This document shows positions 59,401 through 64,000 of a stretch of 64,000 nt of DNA, piece by piece; the stretch's first letter is position 1; each line of letters starts with the position of its first letter. The notes beneath the pieces are model-generated. The model made no database searches and was not told where the DNA came from. It was given only the letters and a program-made list of their open reading frames with translations. This DNA is from Demequina sp. (GTDB taxonomy: Bacteria > Actinomycetota > Actinomycetes > Actinomycetales > Demequinaceae). The stretch is taken from the NCBI GenBank assembly GCA_024707205.1, contig JANQAD010000001.1, positions 1,639,979 to 1,703,978 of the forward strand. Direction: 5' to 3'. The position numbers and the translations under genes were made by a program.

Positions 59401-60083
59401 AACTGCGCGAAGTCCATCTGGTCGGCGGCCTTGATGTTCGGCACCAGCAGCTGGCGGGTGCCGTCTTCCTTCGCGAGGTCGATCGCGAGGCCAAAGTTCA
59501 CATGCTCCGGCGTGAACATCGCGGGCTTGCCGTCCTCGAGCGCGTACGCCACGTTCATCGCGGGGAACTCGGCGAGCGCCTCGACGATCGCGAACCCGAT
59601 CAGGTGCGTGAACGACACCTTGCCGCCGCGCGTGCGCGCCAAGTGGTTGTTGATGACCACGCGGTTGTCCATGATGAGCTTCGCGGGCACCGTCCGCACC
59701 GAGGTAGCCGTCGGCACCTCGAGGCTCGCCTCCATGTTCTGCACCACGCGCGCGGCGGGCCCGCGCAGGCGCGTCACGCCTTCCTCGACGTCCTTCGCCG
59801 CGCGTGCGTGCTCATCGACCTTCTGCAGGTAAGCCGCGGTGGGCGCCTGGGCGGTGGCGATCGGCTGGGTTTGGGGCAGCTCGGCATCGCTGTCCGACGG
59901 TGGGGTTGGCTCTGGCGCCGCGCTCGCCGGAGCAGTGGTGACCACCGCGTCGGGCTGAACCACGGCGTCGGGCTGGCCGGGCGGCGGCGCCGAGCCGAGC
60001 ACGAGGGACGCCACGGAGGGGGCGTCAGGAGCGTGAGAGATGGCGGTGCGCTCAGTGTGGGGCGCGGTGGTGTCGGGGGACAC
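56424..60083 (-). CDS. kgd: Fused 2-oxoglutarate decarboxylase/dehydrogenase E1-E2 (Kgd)
   Basis: A 1219-residue multifunctional TCA-cycle enzyme found only in actinobacteria. After a Pro/Ala-rich N-terminus (1-85) comes the E2-type succinyltransferase domain (about 95-335, with [14 protein letters not shown]), then the ThDP-dependent E1 part: [54 protein letters not shown] and [20 protein letters not shown]. The usual N-terminal 2-oxoglutarate-dehydrogenase segment of about 40 residues (containing a W-L-V-E/D motif) is absent, and an in-frame TAG two codons before the GTG at 60083 rules out a simple upstream extension. No frameshift found. Confidence 0.95.
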   Translation of the reverse strand: MSPDTTAPHTERTAISHAPDAPSVASLVLGSAPPPGQPDAVVQPDAVVTTAPASAAPEPTPPSDSDAELPQTQPIATAQAPTAAYLQKVDEHARAAKDVEEGVTRLRGPAARVVQNMEASLEVPTATSVRTVPAKLIMDNRVVINNHLARTRGGKVSFTHLIGFAIVEALAEFPAMNVAYALEDGKPAMFTPEHVNFGLAIDLAKEDGTRQLLVPNIKAADQMDFAQFWHAYDDLIKKARSGALQAIDFQGTTITLTNPGTLGTVYSVPRLMAGQGAIIGVGSMDYPAEYQGSSEETITRLGISKVMSLTSTYDHRVIQGAQSGEFLGLVHKKLLGLDGFYDRVCLALRVPYEPVRWVQDSATTADAEILKPALIAELIHAYRSRGHLMADVDPLSSRPRKHPDLDVQTHGLTLWDLDRVYPTPGFGGKERMKMREVLSRLRDAYCRTIGLEYMHIADRKQRAWFQERLEYGYTKIAREEHLRILHRLNAAEAFEAFLQTKYVGQKRFSLEGGESLIPLLDAVMSSAAEAGIQEVCIGMAHRGRLNVLANLAGKKYSQIFSEFEGTAVPGSVQGSGDVKYHLGTEGTFTAESGATTAVYLAANPSHLEAANPVLEGIVRAKLDVLGADPETDGYPVLPILIHGDAAFAGQGIVMETLNMALLKGYKVGGTVHVVINNQVGFTTGPESSRSTRYCTDVAKGYQIPVFHVNGDDPEACVRAARLAFEYREAFGRDVIVDMVCYRRRGHNEGDDPSMTQPRMYDLIEAKRSVRHLYTEALIRRGDITTDEAEAVSKDYLSQLERVFVETREGFKPGGDTEAVRGLEPPASQSSDAGVMVGWKTAVSAAQVERIGRAHVRPPEGFAVHPKLEKLLERREEMSRQGGIDWGYGEILAFGTLLQEGVPVRIAGQDTRRGTFVQRHAVLHDRNTGAEWTPLLYLASDQARLHIFDSPLSEYSCLGFEYGYSVERPDALVLWEAQFGDFVNGAQTIIDEFISSAEQKWGQSSSVVLLLPHGYEGQGPDHSSARIERFLQLCAEDNMIAAAPTTPASYFHLLRRQAYDRPRRPLIVFTPKSMLRLRAAQSSVEDFTSGTFLPVIPDPIDPAGVDRVLLCAGKVYYDLVAEREKRGDTATAIVRLEQLYPLDGEALRAVLASYPNAELLWVQEEPLNQGFWGHITTTLPQEISHVVGVVSRPRSASTASGLASRHAAQQAELVARAFDR

Positions 60084-60215
60084 GATCTATGCGGTCACTT
60101 TCTACGCGCGAGCGCGGCTGCTTACGTTGCTAGTCTCCAGCCTAAACGGCCCGTGAAGTGGCAACGTCCCCGGGTTTGGTGAAATCGTTACCTGGGCCGC
60201 CGAGAGGGCGCCCGG

Positions 60216-60221
60216 TATAGT
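60216..60221 (+). promoter_or_regulatory. Candidate -10 box for the CNNM operon
   Basis: TATAGT, 36 nt upstream of the ATG at 60258, in the divergent region with kgd. Confidence 0.4.
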
Positions 60222-60257
60222 GGCGACACCCATGGACGACCATAGACGGGGCCGGAT

Positions 60258-61544
60258 ATGACCCCCTGGCTGCTCATCGGTGCGGGCGTGCTTCTCACGC
60301 TCGGCACCGCGTTGTTCGTCGCGGCCGAATTCTCGCTCGTCGCCCTTGACCCCTCTCACGTCGACGGCAAGCGCGCCGGTCGCGTTCGCCGCGCGCTCGC
60401 GACGCTGTCTACGCAACTGTCCTCCGCGCAGGTGGGCATCACCCTCACCACGATCCTGCTCGGCTACACGGCGCAGCCCGCGATCACCGAGCTGCTGCGG
60501 ATCCCGTTGAGCGACTCCTCGCTGAGCCGTGCGGCCGTCGGAGCCATCGCCGGAACGCTGTCGCTCATCATCGTCAACGCCTTCTCGATGATCGTGGGCG
60601 AGCTGGTACCCAAGAACTTCGCGCTCTCCGAGCCCATTCGCACGGCTCGAGTGGTGGCGCCGATGATCCTGGCCTTCACCGCGGCCCTCGGCCCGCTCGT
60701 GCGCCTGCTGAACGCGGCGGCGAACGGCGTCTTGCGCGCGATGGGCATCGAGCCCAAGGAGGAGCTGAGCGGCGGAAGGTCACCGCAAGAGCTCGCCACG
60801 CTCGTTCGCCGCAGCGCCGAGGCCGGCACCCTCGACGCCGACACGGCCCGCCTGCTCACCAACACCATCGAGCTCGACGAGCTGAGCGGCGTCGACGTCA
60901 TGACGGACCGCACCCGGGTGGTCATGCTGCAGGCGAGCGCAAAGGCGAGCGACGTGCTCGCGGCGGCCAGAGCGTCGGGTCATTCTCGTTTCCCCGTGAC
61001 GGGCGACGGTCCCGATGACGTGCTGGGCATCGTCACGCTCGCGAGCGCGATCGGCGTGCCCGTTGGGGTGCGGGACGAGACGCCGGTCACCGAGATGATG
61101 GTCGCCGCGCATCGCGTCCCGGAGACCATCGCGCTGCGACCCCTGCTCGTGGAGCTGCGTGGGCTCGCGCTGCAGTGCGCGATAGTCGTCGACGAGTACG
61201 GCGGCACGGCGGGGATGGTGACGCTCGAGGACCTCATCGAGGAGCTGGTCGGCGATGTCGCGGATGAGCACGATCGCCGCAGGCCAACGATGTACCGCGC
61301 TCCGGGTGGCGCATGGATCGCCCAGGGCGACCTGAGGCCCGACGAGGTGGTTGAGCACTCCGGAATCGAGATTCCCGAGTCGCCCGCCTACGAGACGATC
61401 GGCGGCTTTGTGATGGCGCGCCTCGGTCGCGTGGCCGAGGCCGGCGACGAGGTGGAGGTCGACGGCGTTCGCGTCACCGTGGAGCGCATGGAGGGGCGAC
61501 GCATCGACAGGGTGCGGATCGAGCGCGTGGGGGAGGAGCCGTGA
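60258..61544 (+). CDS. CNNM/CorC-type (DUF21-CBS) membrane protein
   Basis: A 428-residue protein of the hemolysin-C/CNNM family, likely in Mg2+ or Co2+ transport. The DUF21 membrane domain (about 1-195) has VAAEFSLVALD and VNAFSMIVGELVPKNFALSEP, a CBS pair lies at about 205-335 (SRFPVTGDGPDD, IVVDEYGGTAGMVTLEDLIE), and the CorC_HlyC domain ends it (YETIGGFVMARLGRV). The next gene, a shorter paralogue, overlaps by 4 bp. Confidence 0.9.
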   Translation: MTPWLLIGAGVLLTLGTALFVAAEFSLVALDPSHVDGKRAGRVRRALATLSTQLSSAQVGITLTTILLGYTAQPAITELLRIPLSDSSLSRAAVGAIAGTLSLIIVNAFSMIVGELVPKNFALSEPIRTARVVAPMILAFTAALGPLVRLLNAAANGVLRAMGIEPKEELSGGRSPQELATLVRRSAEAGTLDADTARLLTNTIELDELSGVDVMTDRTRVVMLQASAKASDVLAAARASGHSRFPVTGDGPDDVLGIVTLASAIGVPVGVRDETPVTEMMVAAHRVPETIALRPLLVELRGLALQCAIVVDEYGGTAGMVTLEDLIEELVGDVADEHDRRRPTMYRAPGGAWIAQGDLRPDEVVEHSGIEIPESPAYETIGGFVMARLGRVAEAGDEVEVDGVRVTVERMEGRRIDRVRIERVGEEP

Positions 61545-62561
61545 GCCTGGGACTGATCTTCGGCGTCATCGGGCTGCTGCTCGTGAACGCCTTCTTCGTT
61601 GGGGCCGAGTTCGCGATCATCTCCGCGCGGCGATCGTCGATTGAGCCGCGAGCGATCGCAGGATCACGGTCGGCGAAGACGGTGCTGTGGGCCATGGAGC
61701 ACGTGTCGCTCATGCTCGCATGCGCGCAGTTGGGCATCACGGTGGCTTCCGTATCGCTCGGTGTGGTCGCCGAGCCCGCGATCGCGCACGGGCTCGAGCC
61801 GCTGTTCCATGCGCTCGGGCTGCCCGGATGCGTGGGCGCACGGGGTCTCGCTGCTCATTGCGCTCGCGATCGTCGTGGCGCTTCACGTGATCTTCGGCGA
61901 GATGGTCCCCAAGAACGCGGCGGTGGCGAACCCCGACAGGGCCGCGATGGTGTTCGGGCCCCCGCTCGTCGTGATCGCGCGCGTGCTGAACCCGATCATC
62001 GTGGCGCTCAACTGGATCGCGAACTGCCTCGTGCGACTGCTCGGGGTGGAACCGCGCGACGAGGTGGCGAGCGCGTTCACCGCCGATGAGGTGCAGTCCA
62101 TCGTGGAGCGCTCGAGCGCGGAAGGCACCATCTCCGATGATTCGGGGCTGCTGACGGGCGCGATCGAGTTCTCTGAGCATGCGGCTCAGGACGTGATGGT
62201 TCCCCTCGACAAGGTCGTGAGCGCCCCTGCAGGCGTGACGGTGGAGGGTCTCGAGGCGCTCGCAGTCGAGACCGGGTTCTCGCGCTTTCCCGTGGCCAAT
62301 GGCGACGGCTTCGTGGGCTACCTGCACATCAAGGACACGCTCTTCTCCAGGGCCACCGAGCGAGAGGAGCCCATCCATTCGTGGCGGGTGCGCGACCTCC
62401 CCGTGGTGGGCGCGACCGACGAGGTCGAGGACGTTCTTGCGCGCATGCGAGGCACCGGCGCGCACATCGCCCTGGTGGTCGGACCCGATGGTCCGGTGGG
62501 CCTGGTTTTCCTCGAGGACATCATCGAGGAGCTCGTTGGCGAGGTCAGCGGCACACTTTAG
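61541..62561 (+). CDS. Second CNNM/CorC-type membrane protein (frameshifted)
   Basis: Merged length about 339 residues. The DUF21 domain (VNAFFVGAEFAIISARRS, HVIFGEMVPKNAAVANP) and CBS pair (GFSRFPVANGDGFVGYLHI, LVFLEDIIEELVGEV) are complete, but the C-terminal CorC_HlyC domain of the first copy is absent. One extra C in 61823-61825 breaks the frame: removing it joins HALGLP to DAWAHGVSLLI. The two genes make a heteromeric or duplicated pair common in actinobacteria. Confidence 0.82.
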
Positions 62562-62610
62562 GGAAGTGTGAGATGTGCGACACCTGTAGTTATCTCGCCT
62601 GGCGCCAATC

Positions 62611-62630
62611 GTAACCATTCGGTTACCATT
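62611..62630 (+). promoter_or_regulatory. 11-bp-period GTAACCATT direct repeat upstream of the VanY-like gene
   Basis: GTAACCATT (62611-62619) and GTTACCATT (62622-62630), 11 bp apart. The core is also palindromic (GTAACC-ATTC-GGTTAC). MtrA controls wall hydrolase genes through GTAAC-type repeats in relatives, and the next gene is a wall carboxypeptidase, so this is the best candidate MtrA site here. Confidence 0.55.
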
Positions 62631-62713
62631 GTCGAGCCTTCCAGTTCGTGCGCTCGTGGCGGTTGCGCGCGCTGGCGGGTACTGAGGCGGATACGAGGCG
62701 AAACGGAGGTGGC

Positions 62714-63688
62714 ATGAGTTCGCTCGTCGAAGCGCCGGTCACCTCCGGCGAGATCGCGGTAGGCACGCGCAGGGAGCGCCGCGTTGTGGAGACCCAGGAG
62801 ATCCGGGTCCGTTCCACGCACCGCAGGCGCAAAGTACTTACCCGTAGCGGCGTGCTCGTTGGCTTCGCTCTCGCCATGGTGATCTACCCCGTTTACGGGA
62901 CCATCGCACCGTACGCGGATGCCGCAGAAACGCTTCCGGGAGTAGTCAAGGGCCAGTCGCCGACAACGGCGGCGGCCCTTCTTGGTGGAGGGCCCCAGCT
63001 GCTCTCCGCGGACCTGCCCCTGCCTTCTGTTGACGAACTCTCGCAGGCGACCATCGCCGCCAACATCGACGTCCTCAACGTGCCGGGCACAACGTGCAAC
63101 GAGACGGCTCCCATCAAGGGCTCGAACGGCCGGCTCGCGAAGTCTTCTCTGTGCGCCCTCCCGGAGAAGGGGGAGTCCCTGCAGGCCGAGGCCGCGGGAG
63201 CCTTCATCGCCATGAACCAGGCGTACAAGACGGTGTTCGGCCGCAACATCTGCCTCGACGACTCGTACCGCTCGCTCGCCAACCAGTACAGCGTCCGTGC
63301 GACCCGCGGCTACCTCGCGGCAACGCCCGGCACCTCGATGCACGGGTGGGGCCTCGCGGTTGACCTCTGCTCCGAAACGCTGCGAGGGGCCTCCGGCAAG
63401 TGGATCCAGTCGAACGCCCACGTGTACGGCTGGGAGAACCCGCCGTGGGCCAAGAGCTCCAAGTACGAGCCGTGGCACTGGGAGTACATCTCGCTCACCC
63501 AGAAGTACTACGACACGTCGTGGGGCAGCGGCAACTACTCCGACGGCGGCACCTCAAGCAAGTCGTCCTCGAGCTCGTCCAGCTCGTCGTCGAAGTCGAC
63601 GACGACGACCAAGACGACGACCGAGGACACTGACACCGATACCGCTACTGAGCCGACTCCGGCTCCGACTGCGACTGCTGGGTCCTGA
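62714..63688 (+). CDS. VanY-like D-alanyl-D-alanine carboxypeptidase
   Basis: A 324-residue membrane-anchored peptidoglycan peptidase. One helix at about 43-63 anchors it; an Ala/Pro-rich region leads to the M15B domain with LDDSYRSLANQ, GTSMHGWGLAVDL (the SxHxxGxAxD zinc motif) and EPWHWEY (second His). The final 60 residues are a Ser/Thr-rich tail. ACGGAGGTGG precedes the ATG at 62714. The GTAACC direct repeat at 62611 is a likely control site. Confidence 0.9.
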   Translation: MSSLVEAPVTSGEIAVGTRRERRVVETQEIRVRSTHRRRKVLTRSGVLVGFALAMVIYPVYGTIAPYADAAETLPGVVKGQSPTTAAALLGGGPQLLSADLPLPSVDELSQATIAANIDVLNVPGTTCNETAPIKGSNGRLAKSSLCALPEKGESLQAEAAGAFIAMNQAYKTVFGRNICLDDSYRSLANQYSVRATRGYLAATPGTSMHGWGLAVDLCSETLRGASGKWIQSNAHVYGWENPPWAKSSKYEPWHWEYISLTQKYYDTSWGSGNYSDGGTSSKSSSSSSSSSSKSTTTTKTTTEDTDTDTATEPTPAPTATAGS

Positions 63689-63702
63689 CCCCGCGCGTCG
63701 TC

Positions 63703-63719
63703 GCGGGTTACGAACCCGC
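63703..63719. terminator. 7-bp hairpin overlapping the alpha-galactosidase stop codon
   Basis: GCGGGTT-ACG-AACCCGC between the VanY-like gene and the convergent gene; the stop of the minus-strand gene (63708-63710) lies in the loop. Confidence 0.55.
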
Positions 63720-64000
63720 CGCGTCCACCCGAATCAGCACCACTTCCTCGGGATCCAGCCCCGGCGCCTGCACGCCATGAACGCCTAGCGCGCGCCCGGT
63801 GAGCTCAACGGGAGACCCGGCCTCAGCGTCGGACCACCAGGCTGGCTTGGCGCGCATTCCCGCCTCGCTCAGCCGCACCGGCCCGACCGGCGCCACGCGA
63901 TAGGTGCGGTCGGGATCCAGGCCCGGCAACCGCAGCAGCCCCGTAGGCTGCTCCACCACGGAGTCGATCGACGCGAACGAGTAGACGGCCCGCGACCGGT
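63708..64000 (-). CDS. Alpha-galactosidase (GH36-like), C-terminal end
   Basis: Only the last 97 codons are in the window; the gene runs off the right edge. The translated end (VYSFASIDSVVEQPTGLLRL, GLDPDRTYRVAPVGP, VELTGRALGVHGVQAP, LDPEEVVLIRV) has the layout of the C-terminal beta domain of actinobacterial GH36 alpha-galactosidases (a sugar-chain-binding beta-sandwich ending in GLxxPxLxPExAVLLxV). The catalytic domain is not visible, so the call rests on pattern recognition of the tail. Confidence 0.62.
   Translation of the reverse strand, partial: RSRAVYSFASIDSVVEQPTGLLRLPGLDPDRTYRVAPVGPVRLSEAGMRAKPAWWSDAEAGSPVELTGRALGVHGVQAPGLDPEEVVLIRVDAAGS

Noticed and set aside
60084-60257. A frameshifted N-terminal domain of Kgd upstream of 60083
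   Set aside because: None of the three frames in this stretch shows the expected tryptophan-containing segment; the region holds divergent promoters instead.
63541-63665. Simple-sequence repeat at the end of the VanY-like gene as a separate repeat
   Set aside because: It is just Ser/Thr codon repetition of the protein's tail (for example SSSSSSSSSSK), common in wall-spanning regions.

Overview
The window is 64 kb of GC-rich DNA (roughly 70% G+C by eye) from an actinobacterium, most likely a member of the Micrococcales. The gene content is typical of that group: mtrA-mtrB-lpqB, a WhiB2-like regulator, DUF3499, DUF5719, DUF6912 and Rv3235-like proteins, a SigR/RsrA-type sigma/anti-sigma pair, the fused 2-oxoglutarate decarboxylase Kgd, and a 24-residue bL37-like ribosomal protein. 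GTG starts are frequent. Many first-in-operon genes have a TANNNT box exactly 6 nt before the start codon and no Shine-Dalgarno, which fits leaderless transcription.

Layout. 1-5.2 kb: end-truncated FHA/FtsK ATPase, a GH5 mannanase-like lipid-anchored or membrane-anchored hydrolase, and a GT-C-like membrane protein, all on the minus strand. 5.2-9.6 kb: a nested palindromic repeat array, a two-component system, gtrA, and purK-purE. 9.6-16.8 kb: cell-envelope assembly (two LCP ligases, two GT2 glycosyltransferases) with a WhiB2-like regulator. 16.8-21.3 kb: DUF5719, metallopeptidase-fold protein, DUF3499, phosphomannomutase, CDF transporter. 21.3-24.3 kb: the only clearly accessory region, with a complete IS256-family element, the surviving C-terminus of a polymorphic-toxin-like gene with its probable zinc-ribbon immunity gene, an inverted IS end fragment and a 400-bp gene-free stretch. 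24.3-37.2 kb: ahcY, RDD and SpoIIM membrane proteins, the DUF58-MoxR-DUF4350-DUF4129 operon, then mtrA-mtrB-lpqB. 37.2-47.2 kb: comF, hpf, DMT exporter, secA, a hairpin-rich repeat, Rv3235-like and LysM proteins, an excisionase-type HTH protein, and a SAF/CpaE pair. 47.2-56.4 kb: hisN, a membrane protein, a DUF222-HNH protein, rsgA-aroA-DoxX, sigR-rsrA, bL37, pilT and an SGNH hydrolase. 56.4-64 kb: kgd, two CNNM/CorC-type proteins, a VanY-like carboxypeptidase, and the C-terminus of an alpha-galactosidase.

Sequence quality. At least twelve single-base frameshifts interrupt otherwise well-conserved genes (including ahcY and mtrB). Ten of them are missing bases, several in G or C runs of five or six. 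I read these as sequencing or assembly errors and give merged gene spans; the alternative, real pseudogenes, is kept open gene by gene.

Most unusual non-genic signals: an over-represented octamer CCGACGCT (about 39 copies by eye against about five expected) in all frames, both strands and in intergenic DNA; a four-copy, perfectly dyad-symmetric repeat array at 5247-5380; two 11-bp-period GTAAC direct repeats that look like OmpR-family (possibly MtrA) operators; and several perfect DnaA boxes.
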